Made by a program: the position numbers and the translations under genes | Assembly: GCF_011759365.1 (NCBI RefSeq) | Contig: NZ_JAARLZ010000005.1 | Span: 356,255-420,254 of the forward strand | DNA length: 64,000 nucleotides | Source: Luteibacter anthropi | GTDB lineage: Bacteria; Pseudomonadota; Gammaproteobacteria; Xanthomonadales; Rhodanobacteraceae | Direction of reading: 5' to 3' | The notes under the pieces: generated by a model | The model's input: the letters and a program-made list of their open reading frames with translations, nothing else | Told to the model about the DNA's origin: nothing | The model's database searches: none | In this document: in pieces, positions 10,601 through 18,201 of the stretch | Position numbering within the stretch: the first letter of the stretch is position 1 | Layout of the letters: each line of letters starts with the position of its first letter

Positions 10601-10640
10601 GCCGCGCTACGCCCGCTTCGGCATCACCTACGACTTCTGA
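7635..10640 (+). CDS. TonB-dependent outer membrane receptor, Oar/CarboxypepD-reg type
   Basis: A 1001-aa outer-membrane receptor. It has a signal peptide (residues 1 to about 26, ending AHGQ), a carboxypeptidase-regulatory-like Ig domain (about 27-110), a plug domain (about 115-230, including SSTVITSADLARLPL), then a long beta-barrel ending in the aromatic terminus ITYDF. The ATG at 7635 has GGAG nine bases upstream; the open frame further upstream overlaps the regulator and is ignored. It lies 92 bp after the DeoR gene and 10 bp before the hydrolase gene, so it probably imports a product handled by its neighbours. Ligand unknown. Confidence 0.9.
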   Translation: MQPRPSLRRTLICAAVAASLSGLAHGQATTGRITGQAPIADGETVLIEGSNGLSREVGIDGRGRYAVEALPLATYKVSLKKKGAVVDSRDNITLRVGAATDVSFEAASGTQQLEGLTVSANQVPKIDVATVASSTVITSADLARLPLQRSAEGIALLAPGASRGIASFKGAFGGSLVSFAGSSVSENAYYINGFNTTDPLSGFGGVSLPYGAIDQQEVLSGGYSAMYGRSDGGVISQVGKRGTNEWHFGAQVLWEPEFALSDARDIRYVHGDAKTQGSIFLRNKDNRDWTSTISAYAGGPLIENKLYVFAAVEAARTEGNNVGDLNHSYDTKYTYKDPKFYGKIDWNITDNNILELTSVGETHRTSGSKYNYDYNTLSTGSFNSIGETDKTQARIYIGKFTSYITDDLTLTALYGKSKLTYYNEPAQTGVVGPFIGAIDQQNPAYTGGTPITNHQTLDTVDNPGHESNARNLRVDLNYKIGSHSITAGIDNQDTKDYEDGTTIGGVGYELWYGKIDPNLNISENPFVDKVGNYPGGATGYYGYYRHYNTLATVRVSQRAQYVMDDWQVNDKLLLSLGLRNDAFTNYNPAGQPYLRLTKPQWAPRLGFSYDVKGDSTLKIYGNAGRYYLSMPASVALRTSAGSLATNQYFTYTGIDANGLPTGVTFIKSATGGAVSPNGEYGQPPDPKTVSSKNLKSEYQDEFILGFDHQFDPAWIWGAKATVRKLRNALDDVCDNGAISRAAAAQGADLKSVTIGSCYLSNPGRANVYQLANANGGYTDVTVTNDDFGFTHLKRNYYGLDVYLSHPFDGKWSGKIDYLYSRSYGNTEGQVRSDVGQGSVAASRDWDYATLMDYANGYLSNDRKHQLKMYGSYQIAPEWMVSANLTVQSGRPKECLGRYGAAETDPAGYGSYYHFCFGVASRPGDMGRQPWQELLDVNVEYRPLWADRKLAFNVSVFNLLNQQRPDQTEPVSGSIHSVNDAYQRVISYTPPRYARFGITYDF

Positions 10641-10650
10641 CGGAGACACC

Positions 10651-12600
10651 ATGCATCCGTTATTGCGACTGTCCATCGTCGCGCTCGTCACCGGAGCCCT
10701 CGCGGCTCCGGTGACCGGCGGCGAACGCACCTACAAGGATCTGCCGACGGAAACGCCGGCCCACTTCGTTCCCAGCCACGCCGGTTACGACTACGAACGG
10801 CGCACGGTGAACATACCGATGCGCGACGGCGTGAAGCTGCATACCGTTATCCTCGTGCCCAAGGGAGCAAGGCATGCGGGCATCCTGCTCACGCGAACGC
10901 CTTACGGCGCCGATGGCATGGGCAACCGCACCGACAGCCCGCGCCTTGGCACGACCCTGCGCGGGTACGACAACCCGGCCGACATCATCGTGCAGGACGG
11001 CTATATCCGGGTGATCCAGGATATCCGCGGCAAGCACGGCTCCGAAGGCGACTTCGTGATGAACCGGCCACCGGTCGGACATGGCAATCCCACCGACATC
11101 GACGAATCCAGCGACATATACGACACCATCGACTGGCTGGTGAAGCAGGTGCCAGAGTCCAACGGCAAGGTCGGCATCATCGGCATTTCCTACGATGGTT
11201 TCGAGGCGATGATCGCCACCATCCATCCGCATCCGGCGCTCAAGGTCGCCGTACCGATCAATCCGATGATCGACGGCTGGATGGGCGACGACTGGTTTCA
11301 TCGGGGTGCCTTCCGCCAGCAGATGATTCCCTACATCTACGGCATGGTGAACTCGCGCGGCAGCGACATTCCCTGGACCACGGCTTACCGCGACGACTAC
11401 GACCTGTACCTCAACGGCGGCTCGGCAGGCGACATCGGTCGCGCCCATGGCATGGAGGCGCTGGGCTTCTGGCAGAAGATCCTCGCCCATCCTGCCTACG
11501 ACAACTTCTGGTCCGAGCAGGCGCTGGACCGCATCGCAGCAAACGAACCGATGACGGTTCCCACCATGCTCGTCCACAGCCTTTGGGACCAGGAAGACAA
11601 CTACGGAGACATGGCCGTCTACCGTGCACTCGCCCCGCGCGACCCCTCCCATGAAAAGCTCTGGCTGGTGCTCGGCCCCTGGCGTCATGCGAAGACATGG
11701 GAAAACGCCAGTACCATCGGCGCCATCGAGCTTGGCAGCGACACGGGCAAGACCTTCCGCCAGCAGATGCTGCGACCTTTCCTCGCGCAATACCTCAAGG
11801 ATGGCGCACCCAGGGCCGATGTTTCTCCGGTCAATGCCTTCGTCACCGGTGAAAACACCTGGCGACGGCTCGATACATGGCCCTCGTCCTGCGCACAGGG
11901 TTGCACGCCGACCATGCAGCGCTGGTATGTCGAAGCCCATGGTGGCTTCGGTACGCAGGTGCCGGACAAGGGAAGTGACGAGTACATCTCCGACCCGGCG
12001 AAACCGGTGCCCTACCGCGTGCGCCCGATCCAGTCGTGGTCGCATGGGGTCGCCGAGCGTGAAGATACCTGGCCCGAATGGCTGGTGGACGACCAGCGTC
12101 AGTTCGCCACACGTACCGACGTACTGACGTATGTATCTCCCGTGCTGGATAAACCGATGGGCGTGGCAGGCGAGCCGCTTGTGCACCTGCTGGCCTCCAC
12201 CACAGGTACGGATAGCGACTGGGTAGTGAAGCTGATCGATGTGTATCCGGATGACGTGGAAGACAAGCCGTCGATGGGTGGGTACCAGCTACCCATCGCC
12301 ATGGAGATCTTCCGTGGGCGATATCGCGAGGGCTACGACAAGCCGAAGGCGCTTGTACCGGGCAAGCCACTGGCCTACAACTTTCCACTGCCCACGGTGA
12401 ATCATGTATTTGAGCCGGGGCACCGTGTCATGGTGCAGGTCCAGTCGAGCTGGTTCCCGCTGTACGACCGCAATCCACAGACCTTCGTGCCGAACATCTT
12501 CAACGCCAAGCCGGCGGATTACAAAAAGGCGACGCAGACGGTCTTGCGCGACGGCGAGGCTGGCACGTACATAAGCCTGCCCGTTACCTCTCAACGCTGA
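10651..12600 (+). CDS. Exported CocE/NonD-family alpha/beta hydrolase (S15-like)
   Basis: A 649-aa hydrolase with a signal peptide (residues 1 to about 22). The N-terminal alpha/beta-hydrolase domain carries the nucleophile elbow GISYDG (serine near residue 175), an acid region around LVHSLWDQEDN and a histidine region GPWRHAKTW. The C-terminal part matches the jelly-roll domain of X-Pro dipeptidyl-peptidase/cocaine esterase enzymes. Relatives act on acyl esters and amides such as alpha-amino-acid esters or acylated beta-lactams. It is 10 nt downstream of the TonB receptor gene with GGAG before the ATG. The true substrate is unknown. Confidence 0.87.
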   Translation: MHPLLRLSIVALVTGALAAPVTGGERTYKDLPTETPAHFVPSHAGYDYERRTVNIPMRDGVKLHTVILVPKGARHAGILLTRTPYGADGMGNRTDSPRLGTTLRGYDNPADIIVQDGYIRVIQDIRGKHGSEGDFVMNRPPVGHGNPTDIDESSDIYDTIDWLVKQVPESNGKVGIIGISYDGFEAMIATIHPHPALKVAVPINPMIDGWMGDDWFHRGAFRQQMIPYIYGMVNSRGSDIPWTTAYRDDYDLYLNGGSAGDIGRAHGMEALGFWQKILAHPAYDNFWSEQALDRIAANEPMTVPTMLVHSLWDQEDNYGDMAVYRALAPRDPSHEKLWLVLGPWRHAKTWENASTIGAIELGSDTGKTFRQQMLRPFLAQYLKDGAPRADVSPVNAFVTGENTWRRLDTWPSSCAQGCTPTMQRWYVEAHGGFGTQVPDKGSDEYISDPAKPVPYRVRPIQSWSHGVAEREDTWPEWLVDDQRQFATRTDVLTYVSPVLDKPMGVAGEPLVHLLASTTGTDSDWVVKLIDVYPDDVEDKPSMGGYQLPIAMEIFRGRYREGYDKPKALVPGKPLAYNFPLPTVNHVFEPGHRVMVQVQSSWFPLYDRNPQTFVPNIFNAKPADYKKATQTVLRDGEAGTYISLPVTSQR

Positions 12601-12659
12601 TCCCTCTACGCCACCCCCTTCAGGAGCGAACCTTGTCCGCGATCTCTCAGGACATCTCG

Positions 12660-12790
12660 ACGTGCGCGCATGGGCAAGCGCGTGCCGCTGTGCCTTGGAC
12701 ATGTTGCCAGGCGCAGTTCGTTCGCCTGTGCTCGCTGCATCTGCGGCATGTCCTCATGCACATGCATAGCCAGGCAGGAATCGGGCGACC
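12660..12790 (-). pseudogene. HvnA-like gene remnant, C-terminal core only
   Basis: The minus-strand translation contains HVHEDMPQMQRAQANELRLA followed by TCPRHSGTRLPMRA. This aligns with the NE-R-LAT-P--SG--LP-RA core of the neighbouring HvnA-like lipoproteins. No signal peptide, N-terminal two-thirds or downstream FFY segment is present, so this is a decayed copy and not an expressed gene. Confidence 0.7.
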
Positions 12791-12853
12791 GCATTGTGTT
12801 CGCCATTAGGGCTATTCCATCAGCCTTGGCCCGATCAAGCATTGCTTGATTCC

Positions 12854-14281
12854 TTACTCTTTTACTTTAACGTTATCGATACGAATGGTCACTGGAGCTT
12901 CATTTACGTTACCTTCAAACGACACGCGGGCGAAATTAACCGTTTTTTTCGCGTCAAACACTAGCGTTCCGCTGCCTTTAAGCCATTTGATTTCGTCCTC
13001 GTTACCTATCTCCGCCATCATGTAGGCTTGCTTCCCGCCTTCGATGGTATAGCTCACTTCCAAAGACCGGAATGCGCCACGGAACACAGTGAAACCGATT
13101 CTGTCATATTGCCCAGGCCGGGTTATTGTCATCAGGTGGTGGCCCGATATGAAGGGCGTCGGCGTGGCTGCGTTTGCAACATACGTCGGTGCGCCGCTAA
13201 GCCAGCCGCCAAATTCGATCCAACCGGTAGTCAATGGAATCTCGATTTTTCCGCGGGTAGAATCGATAGGTCCCTGCAAAGGGATATTTTCAAAGTCAAT
13301 GATATCCCCGTGGCCCGGGTCCGGGCCGGGCCCGGAACCACCGTCCCCGGGATCGGGAACCACCTGATCACCGCCCACATAGGCAAACGACGCCGCATCG
13401 CTCTTCGAGGATGCAAGTGTCAAACGAATAATCGGCACAAAAGTATTGAAAGCGATTTTGTAGCGCCGCTGATCTTCTTGCGCATACCCTAGCGCGCCGG
13501 CTATGCCCGGAAGGTAAAAAAAGGCGCGCACAGGCACAATACTGTTCTGCGCCCACTTCACCATGCGCAATTCGTTCTGAGTACTCCAGTTCGCCACGGC
13601 CATACCTTGCCTGGCCAGGATGAATTGCGTGAAGCGATTCGCCCGCGCCGACGACCGCATGCTCCATCCACATTGCCCCTGATGCTTGTTGACCAGACCA
13701 TTGAAGCTCTGAAGCCAGGACGAGTAGGTCTGTATGCCTTGGTCATCACAGGGGCGGCTGCTCTGCGGATACTGCGTCGTCGGCCCGCATCCACTCAACG
13801 AAGGCCGGTCGTTCGTTCCCCCGTCGTGTGGAAAGGCACACTCCACATCGATGACCTGTGAACCTGCCGCGTTTTCGCTCTTCGGATAGAAAATGAACCC
13901 GTTGCCGTAGCCATAGGCCAGCTTGCTGAAATTTGTATCCTTGCGAATCCACGAGAACGACACTCCGGTCGAATTCGGATTGGGATTCCAGGGCAAGTAG
14001 TTGGCACTGTTGGCCGTAGCCCGCAACATCACGCCGGAGCACACGAACGCCGGAGACGTGGCACCCCCACAATCCGACCGGGTGTCGTCATACCAGCGGC
14101 GGAGGTCGGCCACCGCCTGATCACCGATGAGTGCCCGGGGTGAGCCAGCAACTGGCGCCCCCGACGGCGATTGCACCGATTGAGATGAGATTGAACCTGG
14201 CGGGGCCGGTGGTGCGACGGGCCGCACGTGGTCGCACGCCGCCAGCGCAACCAGCAGAAGTACGGCAAAGATCCTTTTCAT
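12854..14281 (-). CDS. Halovibrin (HvnA)-like lipoprotein with C-terminal beta domain
   Basis: A 475-aa predicted lipoprotein: signal with lipobox ALAAC (Cys16), a Pro-rich spacer, an HvnA-like domain (about 50-300), a Gly/Pro/Asp linker, and a beta-sandwich-like C-terminal domain (about 325-475, starting IDFENIPLQG). Shared blocks with the second copy are CSGVMLRAT, FSWIRKDTNFSKLAYG, HQGQCGW, TQNELRMVKW and AQEDQRRY. HvnA of Vibrio fischeri is described as a secreted NAD-glycohydrolase related to ADP-ribosylating toxins; that activity here is inferred by family resemblance recalled from memory. It is transcribed alone, and its base composition looks lower in GC than its neighbours. Confidence 0.72.
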   Translation of the reverse strand: MKRIFAVLLLVALAACDHVRPVAPPAPPGSISSQSVQSPSGAPVAGSPRALIGDQAVADLRRWYDDTRSDCGGATSPAFVCSGVMLRATANSANYLPWNPNPNSTGVSFSWIRKDTNFSKLAYGYGNGFIFYPKSENAAGSQVIDVECAFPHDGGTNDRPSLSGCGPTTQYPQSSRPCDDQGIQTYSSWLQSFNGLVNKHQGQCGWSMRSSARANRFTQFILARQGMAVANWSTQNELRMVKWAQNSIVPVRAFFYLPGIAGALGYAQEDQRRYKIAFNTFVPIIRLTLASSKSDAASFAYVGGDQVVPDPGDGGSGPGPDPGHGDIIDFENIPLQGPIDSTRGKIEIPLTTGWIEFGGWLSGAPTYVANAATPTPFISGHHLMTITRPGQYDRIGFTVFRGAFRSLEVSYTIEGGKQAYMMAEIGNEDEIKWLKGSGTLVFDAKKTVNFARVSFEGNVNEAPVTIRIDNVKVKE

Positions 14282-14517
14282 CGCGAACTCCCTTTCCCGA
14301 CCCGCATCGCCTGCACATCAAGACGTGTATTGGCACCACACCAGAGTCAGGCACCTGAAGCACATCATTGCTCATGAGAAGTAGCAATGGGATCCCGAGA
14401 TCAGGCCATCGCTATGCAAATGCCGTTGCTGGTTTCGTAGATAATTGATCTTTCGACGCATTTCGACATATGCGGTCACTCCCCATAGCCCAAGGATGCC
14501 GGGGACACCGCCTGCTC

Positions 14518-14829
14518 CTACATAGGCGCCACCTGGTCAGCCGGGTTGTAATCGAAACGGGTGGGCATACCCACCCCGACCGGCAGCACGAGTTGCAGGA
14601 TGGGCACGGAAAGGCCGTACTGATCGCGATACCTGCGCTGGTCACCCTGTGCCTTGGCGAGGGCACCCGAGGCTGCCGGAACGTAGAAAAATGCACGTAT
14701 CGGCAAGCGTATGCCGCTTTCCTTCGGCCAGGTCGCCAGGCGAACTTCGTTTGCCAGGGCGCGCTGCTGCTCCGGCATGGCTTCATGGGCGCGCAGACTC
14801 AAGAGAAAGCGGCCCCTTGGGGACGAGCC
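14518..14829 (-). pseudogene. Truncated HvnA-like gene, C-terminal third
   Basis: The minus-strand frame reads GRFLLSLRAHEAMPEQQ, ANEVRLATWPKESGIRLPIR, then AFFYVPAASGALAKAQGDQR and ends at NPADQVAPM. This matches the last third of the HvnA domain of both intact copies. An in-frame TAG (14830-14832) stops the frame upstream and no N-terminal half or signal peptide follows. Its end agrees with a single-domain HvnA, so only the 5' part has been lost. Confidence 0.8.
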
Positions 14830-14908
14830 CTATGGGCCGAAGGCTGCGGATTGTCCCTCGCCCGACGAAGCTATGCGATAAGAGCGTTCGCAATCCGGCA
14901 AGGGATGC

Positions 14909-16360
14909 CTAGGGCTCTGGCTCGGTTGTTCCGCTGACATCGCCTGGGCCAACCACCCCGGTCAATGCAATGTTATCGATGTACAGTTTCGACGCAGCAA
15001 CCGCCTCCACCCGCACACTAAAGGCCGTGATGCGTGTGCCCGGCTTGGCCTTGAAAGACTCCCTGCCGTCCTTCGGTGCGGGTTTGAATCCCCAGCTCTG
15101 GGTGGTGTTGTCGCTATACCAGGCCATAACGGTGGGTGAAATAGCATCCTGGTAAGCATATCCGAACGAGACTTCAAGAGCCGGAGAGGCAAGCGTCATC
15201 TTCATCGTGACCTTGGAATTCGCGCCGTTGCGAAGCAACACGGCCCGATGATTGACATGGTTCCAGGCATTGACGACATCGACGATTTCCGTAGAGCCTA
15301 CGGGCCGGTTTGCGTTCTCGATCATTCCGCCACGGACCCGCAGCGTCGTGAACTCACCACGATGCTCCCCCTCGAAGTGCTCGAACACCTCACCGGCACC
15401 ATCTGCGATCACCTGCTCGCCCGTCACGTAAGCAAACGTCGCCTTACCGCCGACAACCGCTGGAAGATTGACCCTGACAACCGGCACGAAAACGCCGAAC
15501 TGCTGGTAGTAGCGCCGCTGGTCGTCCTGCGCGTCGGACAACCCTCCGGTCAGGTAAAAGAACGCGCGAATCGGAAGCGATGCGCCGCTGCCCGTGGGCC
15601 AGGTAGCAAGACGCAATTCGTTCTGGGTGTTGCGATGATAGCCCGTCATGACTTCATGGGCCTGCAGGCTCAGAATGAATCGCGCAGCCGTCCCATTCTC
15701 GCCTTTGCGTACGCCCCATCCACACTGGCCCCGATGGTCATCGTTACCGATCTGCGCGTAGAACGCCTGCCAGGCTGCCAGTGTGTTCAGGCCCTGCTTG
15801 TCACATGCCTCGGTCCTCGCAGGTACGGCGTAGAGAGGATGCTGGCCACATCCCTGGTCCTTGCGGTCACTGGTGGAGGCATCCATGGGAAACGAACAAA
15901 GCACCTCTATGGACAGATCGCTGCCCGGCGCCTTGTTCTTCGGATAGAGGATGAAGCCGTTTTTGTGGCCGTACGCCAGCTTGGTGAAATTGACATCGTT
16001 GCGGATATACGAGAACGAGATGCCACCACTGGTAATCGAGTTGGAGCTCGGATCCCAGGGTAAAAACGAAGGCGTGGGCTCCGTTGCGCGCAGCATCACG
16101 CCGCTGCACAGCACGGCAGGCTGATTGACGCTGGCATTGCAGTTGACCGCCACGTCGTTGTACCAGCCCTGGATATCCGCCAGCGCCTGACTGCCCACCG
16201 ACGCGGGCATCGCAACGTCTGCCGCCACTGTCGCTGTGGATGAAACGGCATCCCCTCGATCTTGTGGCGCCATCGACTGCGCCGCCCCTTCTCTGCGGGG
16301 AGGGAGCGTTCCGCATGACACCACAAGCCCCAGAAGGGCAACAAAGAGCATCCTCGACAT
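14909..16360 (-). CDS. Second halovibrin (HvnA)-like lipoprotein
   Basis: A 483-aa predicted lipoprotein with a signal and lipobox LVVSC (about Cys14). The HvnA-like domain spans about 60-290, with CSGVMLRATEPTPSFLPWDP, FSYIRNDVNFTKLAYG, TQNELRLATWP and AQDDQRRYY. A C-terminal domain follows (about 310-483; FEHFEGEHRGEFTTLRVRGG near its start), predicted to be beta-rich. The ATG at 16360 has GAGG six bases upstream; the open frame extends upstream but lacks a signal there. The C-terminal domain is only weakly like that of the first copy, so the two probably share the enzyme domain but differ in targeting. NAD-glycohydrolase activity is inferred. Confidence 0.72.
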   Translation of the reverse strand: MSRMLFVALLGLVVSCGTLPPRREGAAQSMAPQDRGDAVSSTATVAADVAMPASVGSQALADIQGWYNDVAVNCNASVNQPAVLCSGVMLRATEPTPSFLPWDPSSNSITSGGISFSYIRNDVNFTKLAYGHKNGFILYPKNKAPGSDLSIEVLCSFPMDASTSDRKDQGCGQHPLYAVPARTEACDKQGLNTLAAWQAFYAQIGNDDHRGQCGWGVRKGENGTAARFILSLQAHEVMTGYHRNTQNELRLATWPTGSGASLPIRAFFYLTGGLSDAQDDQRRYYQQFGVFVPVVRVNLPAVVGGKATFAYVTGEQVIADGAGEVFEHFEGEHRGEFTTLRVRGGMIENANRPVGSTEIVDVVNAWNHVNHRAVLLRNGANSKVTMKMTLASPALEVSFGYAYQDAISPTVMAWYSDNTTQSWGFKPAPKDGRESFKAKPGTRITAFSVRVEAVAASKLYIDNIALTGVVGPGDVSGTTEPEP

Positions 16361-16773
16361 ACCTGGCCTCATCCTGAGAAGACACGCTGCCGATTCTGCA
16401 ATGAGGTAACCAACGAACCAAGCCATTGGACAACACGATCGAGATGTCGATCCGGCCACGCAAATCACAACGCCCTGAATAGCGGCCACTTTCCCAGGAT
16501 CGACAACCTTGCGTACCCAAAGCGCGACTGGCAGGTGGTCTTACGGCATCGTCAATGGATGGATTGCCGTAGCGCATGCCCCTCGGAAAGAAATTCCGTC
16601 AGGTGTAGTCGACCATGGGCGCTATCTCGTCGTGGCGCTTCATGCCTCAAAACGATAGGTGCCATGTATCAAAAAGTGAAATTCATAATCATTTTTGCAT
16701 CGATAGCCGCGATCTATGGGATTACGGCAGGCGCATGGTCTTGCGGGCAAGCGCGTCGTCTATACTCCCGCCG
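16361..16773. other. Intergenic region between divergent HvnA-like gene and psd
   Basis: About 410 bp with no convincing gene; short open frames here lack coding character or a ribosome site. The right end is A/T-rich and carries the likely psd promoter. Confidence 0.6.
16761..16766 (+). promoter_or_regulatory. Likely -10 box of psd (TATACT)
   Basis: TATACT ends seven bases before the psd ATG, and no Shine-Dalgarno sequence lies between them. A GTCTTG hexamer 17 bp upstream could act as a weak -35. This spacing would put the transcript start at or next to the ATG. Confidence 0.45.
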
Positions 16774-17622
16774 ATGAAGCCCAATGTCCTGCTGCAATAC
16801 ATTCTTCCGCACCGCTTTCTGTCGCGGATCGTCTACCACGCCACCCGCTGGGAATGGGCTCCCTGGAAGAACTTCCTGATCGGGCAGATCGTGCGGCGCT
16901 ATGACGTGGACATGAGCCAGGCCGCCCAGCCCGATCCGCTGGCGTACCAGCACTTCAATGCTTTCTTCACCCGCAAGCTGAAGCCGGATGCGCGCCGCGC
17001 CGACCCCGATCCGCAGGCGATCCTGTGCCCGGCCGACGGTCGCATCAGCCAGTCGGGCCGCATCCGCGACGGCCGCATCTTCCAGGCCAAGGGCCAGGAG
17101 TACACCGCCGCCGAGCTGCTGGGCGACGAGGCCAGCGCCGAGGCGTTCCGCAACGGCAGCTTCGTGACGATCTACCTCTCGCCGCGCGACTATCACCGCG
17201 TGCACATGCCGCTGGACGGCAGGCTCCAGGGGACCACGCACGTGCCGGGCCGCATCTTCAGCGTGGCCCCGTTCGCCGTGGAGGCCATCCCTCGCCTGTT
17301 CGCCCGCAACGAGCGCCTGGTCTGCCGCTTCGACGGCGAGCACGGCCCCTTCGTGTCGGTGATGGTGGGCGCCATCCTGGTATCCAGCGTCGCGACGGTC
17401 TGGGACGGCCTGACCATCCCGCCCTACGCGGCCGACATCCGCCGGGTGGACTGCAGCGGGCGTGGCGTCGCGCTTGAGCGCTTCGCCGAAATGGCCCGCT
17501 TCAACATGGGCTCCACCGTGATCCTGCTGCTGCCCGAGGGCTACGAGATCGACGCCCTTGAGCCCCAGCAGGTGGTGCAGATGGGCCAGCGCCTGGGTCA
17601 CTGGGCAGGCGCAAAAACGTGA
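16774..17622 (+). CDS. psd: Phosphatidylserine decarboxylase
   Basis: A 282-aa proenzyme that converts phosphatidylserine to phosphatidylethanolamine at the inner membrane. The N-terminal amphipathic/hydrophobic segment, the YLSPRDYHRVHMP core and the C-terminal self-cleavage site FNMGSTV are all present. Cleavage between Gly and Ser would make the pyruvoyl group; the usual LGST reads MGST here. The ATG at 16774 gives the normal family length, and an upstream extension of the frame is rejected. It is single, divergent from the HvnA-like gene. Confidence 0.96.
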   Translation: MKPNVLLQYILPHRFLSRIVYHATRWEWAPWKNFLIGQIVRRYDVDMSQAAQPDPLAYQHFNAFFTRKLKPDARRADPDPQAILCPADGRISQSGRIRDGRIFQAKGQEYTAAELLGDEASAEAFRNGSFVTIYLSPRDYHRVHMPLDGRLQGTTHVPGRIFSVAPFAVEAIPRLFARNERLVCRFDGEHGPFVSVMVGAILVSSVATVWDGLTIPPYAADIRRVDCSGRGVALERFAEMARFNMGSTVILLLPEGYEIDALEPQQVVQMGQRLGHWAGAKT

Positions 17623-17643
17623 CATATTGCGTCACATTGTGAC
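17619..17643. promoter_or_regulatory. GTGAC/GTCAC inverted repeats after psd
   Basis: Three half-sites follow each other: GTGAC (17619-17623), GTCAC (17631-17635) and GTGAC (17639-17643). The last two form the palindrome GTCACATTGTGAC. They overlap the psd stop codon and precede the next gene, so they may be an operator for it. Spacing does not fit a CRP site. Confidence 0.3.
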
Positions 17644-17677
17644 CGAAACGACTTACATTCAGACCTGACCGGCGGTA

Positions 17678-17729
17678 TGCTTCGGGCCTTCGATACCTCT
17701 TTAGAGGGAGGCGTCGAAGCCGGGAAGCA
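17678..17729 (+). other. Long hairpin upstream of the unknown gene
   Basis: Arms 17678-17693 and 17714-17729 pair at 13 of 16 positions. A nested CCTCT-TT-AGAGG stem (17696-17707) sits in the loop. It ends 22 bases before the ATG at 17752, so it could be a leader structure or a weak psd terminator; no T-tract follows. Confidence 0.4.
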
Positions 17730-17751
17730 TCCGTACTGGGGGAAGTCGTTC

Positions 17752-18195
17752 ATGCGTCTGGTCAGCCATCTCATCGCCTTGAACCGCGAGATCCGCCTGC
17801 GTCGCCAGCTGGCCGACATCGAGCGCGTTGTCCTCGACCTGCCCGTGCGCGCGCATGCCGATCTCCAGCAGCTGGTTCGGCGCGAGATGGAGCAGGCAGC
17901 GGCATGTGACTTCCCGCACCTGTACGGCACCCCGCCGGAAGAACGCTACAGCACCTACGGCCACGGGCCTGACATCGGCCTCACCAAGGCCCGCTCGGAA
18001 AACCCGTTGATCGCCACGCGTGGCGTCGCCCTGTGGATCGCCGCCGTCTATCACGAGACGCTGGATTCGCACCGCCCGGGCATGGAAGAACTGCATCGGC
18101 AGATCCTCCGCCTGATGCGCCAGGTCAAGGAGCTATCGGCCCTTGAGCGCCGCGAAGCACCGTCCGACTGGATGGCACCCCGCGCCGCAGGCTGA
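17752..18195 (+). CDS. Hypothetical protein, 147 aa
   Basis: I do not recognise a named family. The protein starts MRLVSHLIALNREIRLRRQL and has two helical, charged halves. The middle holds a Cys/Pro-rich loop (ACDFPHLYGTPPEERYSTYG) followed by GVALWIAAVYHET. There is no signal peptide or clear membrane span. It looks like a small cytoplasmic protein conserved only in related bacteria. The ATG at 17752 is preferred to an upstream in-frame start lying in the hairpin leader. It is convergent with the transglycosylase gene (6-bp gap). Confidence 0.65.
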   Translation: MRLVSHLIALNREIRLRRQLADIERVVLDLPVRAHADLQQLVRREMEQAAACDFPHLYGTPPEERYSTYGHGPDIGLTKARSENPLIATRGVALWIAAVYHETLDSHRPGMEELHRQILRLMRQVKELSALERREAPSDWMAPRAAG

Positions 18196-18201
18196 TTCCG
18201 C

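Noticed and set aside
17619..17643. CRP/Clp binding site between psd and the unknown gene
   Set aside because: GTGA and TCAC halves are nine bases apart instead of the six of TGTGA-N6-TCACA; kept only as an unassigned palindrome.
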